In this document: in pieces, positions 41,486 to 50,300 of the stretch
Position numbering within the stretch: position 1 is the first letter of the stretch
Layout: the number at the start of each line of letters is the position of its first letter
NCBI GenBank assembly: GCA_934448295.1
Contig: CAKSEY010000003.1
Span: 62,001 to 126,000 of the forward strand
DNA: 64,000 bases
Direction: 5' to 3'
Source of the DNA: an uncultured Oscillospiraceae bacterium
GTDB taxonomy: Bacteria; Bacillota; Clostridia; Oscillospirales; Ruminococcaceae
The notes under the pieces: model-generated
Databases searched by the model: none
The model's input: only the letters and a program-made list of their open reading frames with translations
What the model was told of the DNA's origin: nothing
Translations under genes and position numbers: made by a program

Positions 41486-42040
41486 TCACTTGAAGTATCT
41501 ATTCAGCAGACCCTCGAAAGCCTTTCCGTGTCTTGCCTCGTCCTTTGCCATCTCGTGGACTGTGTCGTGGATAGCGTCGAGGTTGAGCGCCTTAGCCTTC
41601 TTAGCCAGCTCAAGCTTGCCGTCTGTTGCGCCGTGCTCAGCCTGAACGCGCTTTGTGAGGTTCTCCTTGGTGGAGGGGGAAACTACCTCGCCGAGAAGCT
41701 CAGCGAACTTCGCAGCGTGCTCTGCCTCCTCCCATGCGGCCTTCTCGTAGTACAGGCCGACCTCGGGGTAGCCCTCGCGGTGAGCCGCCCTTGCCATTGC
41801 AAGGTACATGCCGACCTCGGTGCACTCGCCGGTGAAGTTTGCGCGCAGACCCTCCACGATCTCCTCGGGAACGCCCTCCATTCTGCCGACGCCGATCTTG
41901 TGCTCGTCAGAGAACACCAGCTTGCCGCCGTTGTCGTCAACTACCGTGAACTTGGAGCCGGGAACGCCGCACTGCGGGCACTTCTCCGGAGCAGAATCGC
42001 CTTCATAAACATAACCGCATACAGGACATACAAATTTCAT
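41486..42040 (-). CDS. Reverse-type rubrerythrin (NADH peroxidase)
   Basis: 184 residues. An N-terminal rubredoxin domain (CPVCGYVYEGDSAPEKCPQCG, residues ~5-24) precedes a ferritin-like di-iron domain (GECTEVGMYLAMARAA, EEAEHAAKFAELLGE, AEHGATDGKLELAKKA, DEARHGKAFEGLL). This rubredoxin-first order marks reverse rubrerythrins of clostridia, which reduce hydrogen peroxide. Its promoter is fully consensus, fitting a stress or constitutive defence role in an anaerobe. Confidence 0.93.
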   Translation of the reverse strand: MKFVCPVCGYVYEGDSAPEKCPQCGVPGSKFTVVDDNGGKLVFSDEHKIGVGRMEGVPEEIVEGLRANFTGECTEVGMYLAMARAAHREGYPEVGLYYEKAAWEEAEHAAKFAELLGEVVSPSTKENLTKRVQAEHGATDGKLELAKKAKALNLDAIHDTVHEMAKDEARHGKAFEGLLNRYFK

Positions 42041-42098
42041 ATCTTTTTACCTCCGATATTTTTTAAAACTAGGAATCGTTCTTGATTTCCGTGATTTT

Positions 42099-42127
42099 AT
42101 TATAACACAAACAAAACGGTTTGTCAA
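42099..42127 (-). promoter_or_regulatory. Rubrerythrin promoter
   Basis: Minus strand: TTGACA (42122-42127), 17 bases, TATAAT (42099-42104), perfect consensus. Confidence 0.88.
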
Positions 42128-42199
42128 TAGCTGTTTTGTGTTTTTTATGTGAAAATATACAGTTATTCGCCACTAACCCGCTTGTTTTTTATGTACTTT

Positions 42200-43114
42200 T
42201 TAAAATGAGCATTTGCTCAGCTCCACGCCGGGGTAGAAGTAGCCGATTATTTCCCGGGCTGATTTCCCGCCCCGGGCGAGGCGCTCGGCGGCGTAAACGC
42301 TCATTCCGCAGTTTTCGCCCTTTCCCCGGACGCTGAACGTGAACATATCGCCGGACTGAGTTATCTCCACGCATACGCTGCGGAGCTCCAGCGCGCGGCA
42401 CAGCTCCCGCCCGGTGATAAGGCTGCCGCCGAACCGCACGGAGACCAGCGCCCCGTGCTCCGTGTAAGCCGCCTCCGTGAACCATTCCCCTATGTCCGGC
42501 GGGAGCACAACGCTCCCGGTCAGCCCCCGCAGAGCCTCCCGGACATAATCGCCGGTAAGAACGCTTTGGCTGTACTGCCGGGAGCTTTCAAGGTCGCAGC
42601 CCAACTCCCGGGACGGTAGGTACGACAGCCCGCCGTCGTCCGTTGCTCCGCAGGAGAGGGCGCACAGCCGCGCGTCCGCCGGTGCTCCTTCAAACATGGG
42701 GCAGAGCGCCGCCGCCTGCTCCGCCGCCGATTCCACCCGCGCCAGATTATCCGAGTAGTCCTCGCCGTACAGCGCCTTTGCCTGCTCCGCCGAGAGCCAG
42801 TCCGGGCACAGCGGGGAGCTGTCCGAGAGGTCGGCGCCGAACTCTCCGCCGCCGTATTCCTGCATATATCGCAGCGCCCGCCCGCCGCAGGCTATTCCCG
42901 CCGCGAGAAGAGTTTCGTCCTTGTATGAAGGTTCGGCGGCGGCAAAAATGCAGCCCGCCAGGTATTCCGCGTAGTCCATCGAAATTATCCTGCCCTCGCC
43001 CTCCAGCAGCAGAGTCACCCGCTTTGGCGGCTGTGGAGTCTCCGCCCCGGAACACCCGCACAGCGCCGCCAGAAGGAACACCGCGAGGGCAAGCGCGCAT
43101 ACAGCTTTTTTCAT
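42200..43114 (-). CDS. SpoIID-like lipoprotein
   Basis: 304 residues. Lipobox signal (LAVFLLAALCGCSG). The rest follows the SpoIID family: an early SMDYAEYLAGCIFAAAEPSYKDETLLAAGIACGGRALRYMQ (compare the VPLxxYLxGVVxxEMPxxxxxEALKAQAVAAR motif), S-L-C-P-D.. region, ITGRELCRALELRS, and a C-terminal ..G-M-S-V-Y-A-A-E-R-L-A-R-G-G ending IIGYFYPGVEL. The usual GHGVGMSQ is GENCGMSV and the catalytic Glu of EMP is less clear, so murein lytic activity is doubtful. May be a sporulation protein. Confidence 0.75.
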   Translation of the reverse strand: MKKAVCALALAVFLLAALCGCSGAETPQPPKRVTLLLEGEGRIISMDYAEYLAGCIFAAAEPSYKDETLLAAGIACGGRALRYMQEYGGGEFGADLSDSSPLCPDWLSAEQAKALYGEDYSDNLARVESAAEQAAALCPMFEGAPADARLCALSCGATDDGGLSYLPSRELGCDLESSRQYSQSVLTGDYVREALRGLTGSVVLPPDIGEWFTEAAYTEHGALVSVRFGGSLITGRELCRALELRSVCVEITQSGDMFTFSVRGKGENCGMSVYAAERLARGGKSAREIIGYFYPGVELSKCSF

Positions 43115-43201
43115 ATTCCGCGCTCCTTTCGTCCTGGTTTCTTCTCAAATGTGTTTTTTGCAATTTTCTTAGAATTAGTATTCAGACGCAGCGAATAACG
43201 C

Positions 43202-43230
43202 TTGACATTTGCCCGGGAATATGGTAAAAT
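43202..43230 (+). promoter_or_regulatory. Citrate synthase promoter
   Basis: TTGACA (43202-43207), 17 bases, TAAAAT (43225-43230). The flanks CGCTTGACAT and ATGGTA resemble those of the mscL promoter at 44702. Confidence 0.88.
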
Positions 43231-43259
43231 AAATTATATATTTCCTGGCAGAGAGATCT

Positions 43260-43320
43260 ACCGCCTGATGGGACAGGGACATGGAATATTCACAAATATA
43301 AATATAAAATCGGAGGCGGT
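43260..43320 (+). promoter_or_regulatory. Possible anti-Shine-Dalgarno pairing in the citrate synthase leader
   Basis: ACCGCCT (43260-43266) is the exact complement of AGGCGGT (43314-43320), which overlaps the ribosome site GGAGGCGG. The 47-base loop between is AT-rich and unstructured by eye. Confidence 0.4.
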
Positions 43321-43327
43321 TTTTATC

Positions 43328-44692
43328 ATGAAAAGAATGGAACAGCTAAAGAACTCAACGACCTTCAAGCAGATGTGCTCTGACTTCCTCAGCACCACTG
43401 CCATCGACCCGAGCTTACCGGGGAAGTTCGGAGTAAAGCGCGGTCTGCGCAACTCCGACGGCTCCGGCGTTGTGGCTGGAATTACCAACGTATGCTGCGT
43501 ACACGGCTACGTCATCAGCGAGTGCGACAAGCAGCCCATCGAGGGCGAGCTCATCTACCGCGGCTACAACATCAGGGATATCGTTGAGGACGTTCTTGCG
43601 GACGACCGCTACGGCTACGAGGAGGTCGCGTATCTCCTGCTGTTCGGTATGCTGCCGGATAAAAACCAGCTCACGACATTCTCAAAGCTTATCGCGGAGT
43701 ACCGCGACCTGCCCATGTATTTCAGCGAGGACGTTATAATCAGAAACCCTTCGCCGAACATCATGAACAAGATGGCGCAGGCGGTTCTGGCGCTGTACAG
43801 CTACGATTCCGCGCCGGAGGACAAGTCCGTTGAAAGCGAAATGCTGAAAGCCATTTCCATCATCTCCAGGCTTCCTGCGATAATGGTGACCTCCTACCAG
43901 GCAATGCGCCGCTTCTACCACAACGACTCCATGGTAATGCACCAGATAAACAAGGACGAGAGCCTGGCAGAGAGTATTCTTTCCACCCTGCGCGACGACC
44001 GCTCCTACACCCACGAGGAGGCGCGCCTGCTCGACCTGTGCTTAATGCTCCACGCTGAGCACGGCGGCGGTAACAACTCAACGTTCACCTGCCGCACCGT
44101 ATCTTCCTCCGGCACGGACGCTTATTCCGCGTATGCGGCGGCGATAGGCTCGCTTAAGGGTCCCCGCCACGGCGGCGCCAACATCAAGGTAATGGAGATG
44201 CTGGAGCACTGCAAGGCGGACATCAGCCACTGGGACGATGACGACGAGGTAAAGGCTTACCTCCACAAGCTGCTCCGCAAGGAAGCCGGCGACCATTCCG
44301 GGCTTATCTACGGCATGGGACACGCGGTATACACCCTGTCCGACCCGAGGGCGAAGATACTCAAGGCAAACGCGATGAAGCTCGCAAAGGGCACGGAGTT
44401 CGAAAAGGAATTCCTGCTGCTTGACAGCATAGAAAGGCTCACTCCCGGCGTATTCGCGGACGAGCGCGGTGATATCAAGAATATATGCGCTAACGTGGAT
44501 ATGTATTCCGGGCTGGTATACAAGATGCTGAAGATCCCGGTAGATATGTACACGGGTCTGTTCGCCTGCGCAAGGATCGCCGGCTGGTGCGCCCACAGAA
44601 TGGAAGAGATGATAAACGGCAAGCGCATAATCCGCCCGGCATACAAGGCTATCAATCTCAACAAGGAGTACATACCCTTAGGGAAACGCTGA
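43328..44692 (+). CDS. gltA: Citrate synthase
   Basis: 454 residues. Catalytic region HAEHGGGNNSTFTCRTVSSSGTDAYSAYAAAIGSLKGPRHGGAN and GLIYGMGHAVYTLSDPRA (His332 in GMGHAVY), followed by RIAGWCAHRMEE with the citrate-binding Arg/His. It makes citrate from acetyl-CoA and oxaloacetate, in fermenters mainly for 2-oxoglutarate and glutamate synthesis, which matches the glutamate synthase at the window's left end. The frame is open to 43202, but GGAGGCGG and the promoter position set ATG 43328. Confidence 0.95.
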   Translation: MKRMEQLKNSTTFKQMCSDFLSTTAIDPSLPGKFGVKRGLRNSDGSGVVAGITNVCCVHGYVISECDKQPIEGELIYRGYNIRDIVEDVLADDRYGYEEVAYLLLFGMLPDKNQLTTFSKLIAEYRDLPMYFSEDVIIRNPSPNIMNKMAQAVLALYSYDSAPEDKSVESEMLKAISIISRLPAIMVTSYQAMRRFYHNDSMVMHQINKDESLAESILSTLRDDRSYTHEEARLLDLCLMLHAEHGGGNNSTFTCRTVSSSGTDAYSAYAAAIGSLKGPRHGGANIKVMEMLEHCKADISHWDDDDEVKAYLHKLLRKEAGDHSGLIYGMGHAVYTLSDPRAKILKANAMKLAKGTEFEKEFLLLDSIERLTPGVFADERGDIKNICANVDMYSGLVYKMLKIPVDMYTGLFACARIAGWCAHRMEEMINGKRIIRPAYKAINLNKEYIPLGKR

Positions 44693-44701
44693 CAGGAGCG
44701 C

Positions 44702-44730
44702 TTGACATCTGCGCCGTTTTATGGTATCAT
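44702..44730 (+). promoter_or_regulatory. mscL promoter
   Basis: TTGACA (44702-44707), 17 bases, TATCAT (44725-44730); begins 9 bases after the citrate synthase stop. Confidence 0.8.
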
Positions 44731-44780
44731 TTCAGTGCGCGGTATGCGTAAAATCTACATAATAAGTGAGGTAAAATGTC

Positions 44781-45272
44781 ATGGCAGAGGAAAAAACGAC
44801 AGAGAAAAAGGACAAGCTAAAGCTGGCCAAGGAGTTCAGGGCGTTCATTTCCCGCGGCAACGTGCTGGATATGGCGGTAGGTCTCATCATAGGCTCGGCG
44901 TTCACCGCCATCGTGAATTCACTGGTAGGCGACCTGCTCATGCCGCTCCTGGGACTTCTCACGGGAAAGATGGACTTCTCGCAGCTAAAGCTGGTGCTCC
45001 AGCCCGCCGTTGAGGAGGTCCTCAACGAAGCCGGAAACGTGGTTACTCCCGCAGTGGCTGAGATCTCGCTGAACTACGGCTCCTTTATACAGTCGATAAT
45101 CAGCTTCCTGCTTATTGCGCTGGCTGTGTTCACGCTAATAAAGGTGATCTCCAAGCTCCACCGCAAGAAGAAGGAAGAGCCGAAGCCCGAGCCAAAGCCG
45201 GATCCTCAGATAGTTCTGCTGACGGAGATCAGGGATCTTCTGAAAGAAAAGGATACTGCGGACAACAAGTAA
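44781..45272 (+). CDS. mscL: Large-conductance mechanosensitive channel
   Basis: 163 residues. EFRAFISRGNVLDMAVGLIIGSAFTAIVNSLVGDLLMPLLG is the amphipathic N-terminal helix and pore-lining TM1; the second helix is SIISFLLIALAVFTLIKVI; the C-terminal bundle ends TEIRDLLKEKD. The protein opens under membrane tension to release solutes. The periplasmic-type loop and the Pro/Lys/Glu linker before the C-terminal helix are somewhat long. Confidence 0.95.
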   Translation: MAEEKTTEKKDKLKLAKEFRAFISRGNVLDMAVGLIIGSAFTAIVNSLVGDLLMPLLGLLTGKMDFSQLKLVLQPAVEEVLNEAGNVVTPAVAEISLNYGSFIQSIISFLLIALAVFTLIKVISKLHRKKKEEPKPEPKPDPQIVLLTEIRDLLKEKDTADNK

Positions 45273-45280
45273 ATGCAGCG

Positions 45281-45307
45281 ACAGCGCCGATTTACGGCGC
45301 TGTTTTC
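45281..45307 (+). terminator. mscL terminator
   Basis: ACAGCGCCG (45281-45289) pairs with CGGCGCTGT (45295-45303), five-base loop, TTT tail. Confidence 0.88.
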
Positions 45308-45320
45308 ATGTTCCGGGAGG

Positions 45321-45803
45321 TTAATTCTCTGAGCGCAGGCGGTACTCCGCGGAAGCCCTGCCGGATTTCTTCATGCCGCCGAGCACATGAAGCTCCGACA
45401 CGCCGGAGCTTTCCGGAAACCGCACGACGATCCCCGCCGGGGAAGCGCAGAAGTCCTCCCGGGAGAGCCGCGCGCAGCACTCTCCCGCCATTATCACCTC
45501 GCCGGCGCGTACGAACATCTCCCCCGGTGCGCACAGAAGCACTTCCAACTCCAGCCCGTCCCCGGTGCGCAGCCGGAAGCTGTCCTCGCCCACGGACGTT
45601 ACCGCGCCGTCTGCGGGGGCGCGAACCTCCACCGCCGGGACTGCTCTCTGCACGAGTCCCCGCAGACCCTCCGGGGCGGTCAGCGCGAAGCCCTCCCCGT
45701 GAAACCGCACTCCGCCGTCCTCTCCGGAAAGCTCCTGCAGGGGAACGACCACCCCGGCGGCGGGGCTCAGCAGTACTCTAAGCTCGTATAACTCCATCTT
45801 CAT
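45321..45803 (-). CDS. PTS EIIA(Glc)-like protein lacking both histidines
   Basis: 160 residues. SPAAGVVVPLQELSGEDGG..FHGEGFALTAPEG and VRAPADGAVTSVGEDSFRLRTGDGLELEVLLC follow the whole-barrel EIIA-Glc fold (compare APxxGxVxxLxxVPDxxF..GxGxAIxP and VxAPxDGxV). The phosphorylated His (NHAF) is replaced by Asp (EDSF) and the supporting His (VHFG) by Leu (VLLC), so it cannot accept phosphate in the normal way. Possibly a regulatory or binding protein, or a gene losing function. ATG 45803 after GAAAGGA is the best start. Transcribed divergently from the antiporter. Confidence 0.7.
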   Translation of the reverse strand: MKMELYELRVLLSPAAGVVVPLQELSGEDGGVRFHGEGFALTAPEGLRGLVQRAVPAVEVRAPADGAVTSVGEDSFRLRTGDGLELEVLLCAPGEMFVRAGEVIMAGECCARLSREDFCASPAGIVVRFPESSGVSELHVLGGMKKSGRASAEYRLRSEN

Positions 45804-45857
45804 CAGTCCTTTCAATGCTCACGGGAAGACAAAAAAAGCCCGTCCCGCCGTGCAATT

Positions 45858-45869
45858 ATTGTATACAAT
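45858..45869. promoter_or_regulatory. GntR-type operator palindrome
   Basis: ATTGTATACAAT is a perfect 12-bp palindrome (near-perfect over 18) between the divergent EIIA-like and antiporter genes, 5 bases before the antiporter -35 box. TTGTATACAA is the core recognised by many GntR-family repressors; no GntR gene is in the window. Confidence 0.5.
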
Positions 45870-45874
45870 TATGC

Positions 45875-45903
45875 TTGAATTACCCGCCGTAATACGTTAT
45901 AAT
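45875..45903 (+). promoter_or_regulatory. Antiporter promoter
   Basis: TTGAAT (45875-45880), 17 bases, TATAAT (45898-45903). Confidence 0.8.
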
Positions 45904-45941
45904 ATCATAAGGCAACAAGGAAAAAGGAAGGAAGTATTTTC

Positions 45942-47201
45942 ATGGTCGAATGTTTCAAGAATCTGGCAATAATCCTGATATCGGCAAAACTGATGGGACT
46001 TGCCGCAAAAAAGCTGAAAGCCCCGCAGGTAGTCGGGCAGATACTCGCGGGACTTATAATCGGGCAGGCGGTGCTTGGTCTGGTGGAGGCGGACAGCTTC
46101 ATCAAGACCCTTGCCGAGATAGGCGTGGTCATACTGATGTTCTCCGCCGGGCTGGAGACGAACCTTAAAGACCTGCTGAAAACGGGCCCCGTGGCGTTCT
46201 GCATAGCCCTGGCGGGAGTCCTGGTGCCGCTTGGCGGCGGATTCCTGATGTACACCATCTACTGCCAGATAGTCCCTGACGCGGCTATGGGCGGAAACGT
46301 GGTGAACCAGGCGCTGTTTATCGGTACGATAATGACGGCGACCTCCGTCAGCATAACGGTGCAGGCTCTGCGCGAGCTGGGGCACCTCAAGAGCCGCATA
46401 GGCACAACGATAGTCAGCGCCGCGATAATCGACGACGTTATCGGAATCATCGTGCTGACGGTGGTCATCGGAATCGAGGGCGGCAAGGACGAATCTGCCT
46501 CCGCGATAACCGGCTCCCCCATCGCCGACGTGTTCCTGAAAACTATTCTGTTCATCGTATTCAGCGTGGGCGTGGGATTCCTGATGTACCTGCTGTTCAA
46601 GTTCCTGGACAAGAAATTCTACCACACCCGCCGTATCCCGATATTCGGGCTGGTTCTGTGCTTCATCATGGCTTACTGCGCGGAGAAATTCTTCGGCATT
46701 GCCGACATCACCGGCGCTTACGTTGCGGGAATAATCCTGTGCAACCTGCGCGACGCGGAATATATCGCCGGAAAGATGGACATAAGCTCCTATATGCTGT
46801 TCGGACCGGTGTTCTTTGCAAGTATCGGACTGAACATCTCCTTTGACGGATTCACGCTCGACCTGCTGTGGTTCTCGCTGGCGTTCGTGGCGGTGGCGCT
46901 TGTGGGGAAGATAATCGGCTGCGGGCTTGTGGCGAAGCTGTTCAAGAACAGCTGGAAGGACTCCCTGAAAGTCGGCGTTGGAATGATGACCCGCGGAGAA
47001 GTCGCGCTGATAGTCGCCAACAAGGGGCTTGCCGTGGGCATGGTGGAACAGCGGTACTTCCTCGCGGTCATACTGCTGATAATCGTTTCCTCAATCTCCG
47101 TGCCGATACTCCTGAAGCTGCTGTTCAAGGGCGAGCAGACCCCCGGGGACTCCGACCATATCGACCATGACGAAGCGGACGAGGTTCCGGCTGAGGTATA
47201 A
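45942..47201 (+). CDS. CPA2-family cation/proton antiporter
   Basis: 419 residues with about 12 hydrophobic segments (Na_H_Exchanger domain). KAPQVVGQILAGLIIGQAVLGLV, EIGVVILMFSAGLETNLKDL, the tandem TATSVSITVQALRELG and IIDDVIGIIVLTVVIG (the Asp pair of the ion site), and SIGLNISFDGF. It exchanges Na+ or K+ for H+. There is no C-terminal TrkA-N/RCK domain; the short acidic His/Asp tail (DSDHIDHDEADEVPAEV) stands in its place. AAAAGGAAGGAAG precedes the ATG. Confidence 0.9.
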   Translation: MVECFKNLAIILISAKLMGLAAKKLKAPQVVGQILAGLIIGQAVLGLVEADSFIKTLAEIGVVILMFSAGLETNLKDLLKTGPVAFCIALAGVLVPLGGGFLMYTIYCQIVPDAAMGGNVVNQALFIGTIMTATSVSITVQALRELGHLKSRIGTTIVSAAIIDDVIGIIVLTVVIGIEGGKDESASAITGSPIADVFLKTILFIVFSVGVGFLMYLLFKFLDKKFYHTRRIPIFGLVLCFIMAYCAEKFFGIADITGAYVAGIILCNLRDAEYIAGKMDISSYMLFGPVFFASIGLNISFDGFTLDLLWFSLAFVAVALVGKIIGCGLVAKLFKNSWKDSLKVGVGMMTRGEVALIVANKGLAVGMVEQRYFLAVILLIIVSSISVPILLKLLFKGEQTPGDSDHIDHDEADEVPAEV

Positions 47202-47266
47202 AAACAACGCGCTGAATAGCAGGGGAGGGGCTTGCTTCTTCTGCTTACAATGGCGGTCAATATCAA

Positions 47267-47294
47267 GTGGGGGAAAGCCGAAGCCTTCCCCCAC
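47267..47294. terminator. Hairpin between convergent antiporter and giant-protein genes
   Basis: GTGGGGGAA (47267-47275) pairs with TTCCCCCAC (47286-47294). No good T-run on either side, so its strength as a terminator is uncertain. Confidence 0.55.
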
Positions 47295-47309
47295 AATTTC
47301 TATGACAAA

Positions 47310-50300
47310 TTACGTTTCAGAAAGTAACTGAACGAACTGCTCAAGCGTGCAGCCGGTCGCCGAAACTGAAACATACTTTACCGTGTCGGTTATCGCGTAG
47401 TACATCTCGGTGCCGTCCGAGAGAGTTCCACGAGCTATGACCCAGCGCTTTTCATTGAGCAGGGTGCCCCGGTCAACGAGGGTCGCAAGGCCGTATTCCT
47501 CGCCGTAGCGCGGCATATCGTCCCCGCCGATGACCTGGCAGAAGCGGAACTTCGCGCCGCTGTTATCCGTGAAGCTCACGCTGTCGGAGCTTCTTTCACC
47601 GCTTACGCGGCTGCGGTGCGTGATACTGAACGAGCCGTCCGGGATGGTAAATCTCAGCGGCATGCCGGAAAGGAGCTCCTGCGCCTGCGCCGCCGTTATC
47701 TGCTCCTCGCCGGAATCAGTGCTCCAGCCTGCTTCGCCGTAGTATGCCAGCGGGTTCACCGTTACCTTGCCGAGGGAGGTTTCAACCTTCTCGTAGTCCT
47801 CAGTGCCGGAGAGGTTCTCGCCGCAGGTCTCGGGCATTGTGTCCAGACCGTAGTACAGAGCCGCCATGAGGTCTGTAAGCTCGGCTTCGCTCAGCCCCTC
47901 GGTCTCGGCGCTGATGTAGCTGCTGGGGCTGTCAAAGCCGCTGACGGTGGGAGATATATTCACAACGCAGTATCTTCTGCCCTCCTCGCACCTGCCTGCT
48001 ATGGCAACGCTCACCGCGTCTGAGTAGTTGTCGTGGAGGTAATGGGTGTTCAGCACCTCGTCGCGGCCGTACATCATGGATTCAGCGCACTGCCCGGCGG
48101 GGTACATCACCTTGCCGCTCGGTAGCCTTATCCTCAGCGGGTCTCCGGCATAGCCGGCGGAATCGCTCACGCTGACGTATATCTTCTTATCGCCATTGGT
48201 GAAGCACAGCGATACCTTGTTCGGAACTCCGTTTGTGAAGCCCATCTGCGCGGATTCCTGCGGAACTATCGTCCAGCCGCCGCGCGTGAGTATCTCAGCG
48301 CTGTCAGGGTAGAAGCCCCACAGGCGCGTATACGCTTCGGAGTAAGCCTTTACGGCTTCGTCAGCAGTGGTGAAGTACTCCGCGTCATTCGGCTGTTCGG
48401 TGTACGGCACAAGCGCCACCTCGTTGTAAAGCAGGGAAGCCGCCGGGTACTGCTTCTCAAAGGCTCCGCTGAGGTCATAGCTGCTCTCGGGGTACTGTGC
48501 GGACTGCACGGCTTCCGGCTCGGCGTTGTCCTGGACCACCGCCGCGAGGTATCCTGCGAACTCCCGCAGACCCATGTTCTCCACCTTTACGATGTAGAAC
48601 TTTCCGCCACGGCTGAATCCGCCGAGGTAGTATTCCGAGCCGCGTATCTGACCGTACCCGGCAATGACCTCAGTTCCGCAGAACTGCGTTTTCTCCGCCG
48701 GGAGCCTGCCGAATATCTCGTTGGAGGAATCGGTCAGCATTATGTCGTCGGTCACGGTTATGGTGACGCTCCTGTTGGAATCGCCGCCGGTGAGGGAGTA
48801 CCTCGCCCCGGTGCGCTTCTTGTTCTTGAAGTAATCCAGCTTGTCGGTGGTGTAGTAGCTTGTGGGATAGTCGTAGTCGGAGCCTGATACGACAGCGTGC
48901 TCCTGAGCCTCGTCAAACTCCTGCTGGTCGTCGCCGGGGAGCATTTCGGGATTTACGCCCCGGTTCTCGTCATAAACGCCGGAGGTTATGCCCTCGTAGC
49001 CTGCGCAGTAGTAGTAAGTCGCGCTGCCGTCGCCGAGGAACGTCCCCGCGTCGCGGAGTATCTCCAGCCCGGAGAACTCCACTATCTCGCCCAGGGTGTA
49101 GCCGTCCTGCCAGCTATCGGCGATGCTGCTCCTGTATTCCACGTTGTAGTCAGCCCAGCTCAGCACGGAGTTGGTGAAGGTGAGCGGGTTCAGCCGGAGG
49201 TCTCCCCACTCGGTCTCGGCGGTCTTTGCCGCCGGGAGGGTCAGGTCGTCCTTAGGCACGCTGACGTCCAGGACGTACCCCGGTCTTGCACCGGAGCCGT
49301 CCGGGCTGTAATAGCCCATGTGGTCGCCGTAAACCGCCGGAGATACCGCGCACAGACCCTGTGCGAACTGTTCGCGGGTCATGCCCCGGGATTCAACGCG
49401 GAAGTAGGTGCGCTTTCCGTTTATCGTCATCATGAATCTGCCGACATACCATTCCTCGCCGCCGTGCTTCCTGCCTGCGGCGGATATGGTCAGCCTTTCG
49501 GGGTCGATGAAGTCGAAGCCGCCGTTCAGCGTGCACCAGCCCTTTCCGTTTTCGGAGACCTCCTGGTATTCGCCGTTGTCGTCCGTCAGCGGCAGGAATT
49601 CGCTCTGCCTTGTGGATATGCTGACGTTCATATATCGTCCGCCCTTTGCGAATTCAAGCGCAAGCCCGGTATCGCTGGAGTACGCTCCCGTGAGGTCAAG
49701 CTCGTTCCTGAGCGGGCGGTCTTCTTCCGTTTCCTGCGCGCCGGAGCCGGGCATTACCGCGTGCGGCGCGAGCTCCTTCAGGCGGGAGTTCGCCTGCTTT
49801 GCGCTGATGGAAGCGCCGGGGGATTCATACTTCATTATGGAAGTCCAGCCGTGCTGGAGGGTCAGCTCACCGTTTGCGATGTCGCCGAGCTTCCCGCTGT
49901 ATACGCAGTCGGGGTTCAGATTATCGCTGTAAAGTATCGCGAGGGTCTTTGCGAAGGTCTCCAGGTCTGCTCCGGTCATTCTCAGGGTCATGTAGACGTG
50001 GCCGTTTCCGCGGACGAAGCCGCCGAGGTAGCACGTCTCGCCGTCGCTGTTTAGACCTCTGCCAACGTAAAGGTCGTCGTAGTAATCGCCCTGCGCGCCG
50101 AAATTATCCGAAACAGCCGCCGGGTAGCGCCCGAACAGCATATCCTGCATGGGGCTCTGCACTGAGAAGCTGTCCATCACGTTTATCTCCGCGCAGCCGC
50201 CGTTGTCCGCCCGGAAATGCAGGACGTAGCTTGTGGCGGTGCGGGTCTTGTCTGCGAAGTAATCCAGCTTGTCGGTGGTGTAGTAGCAGCCGACAGTTTC

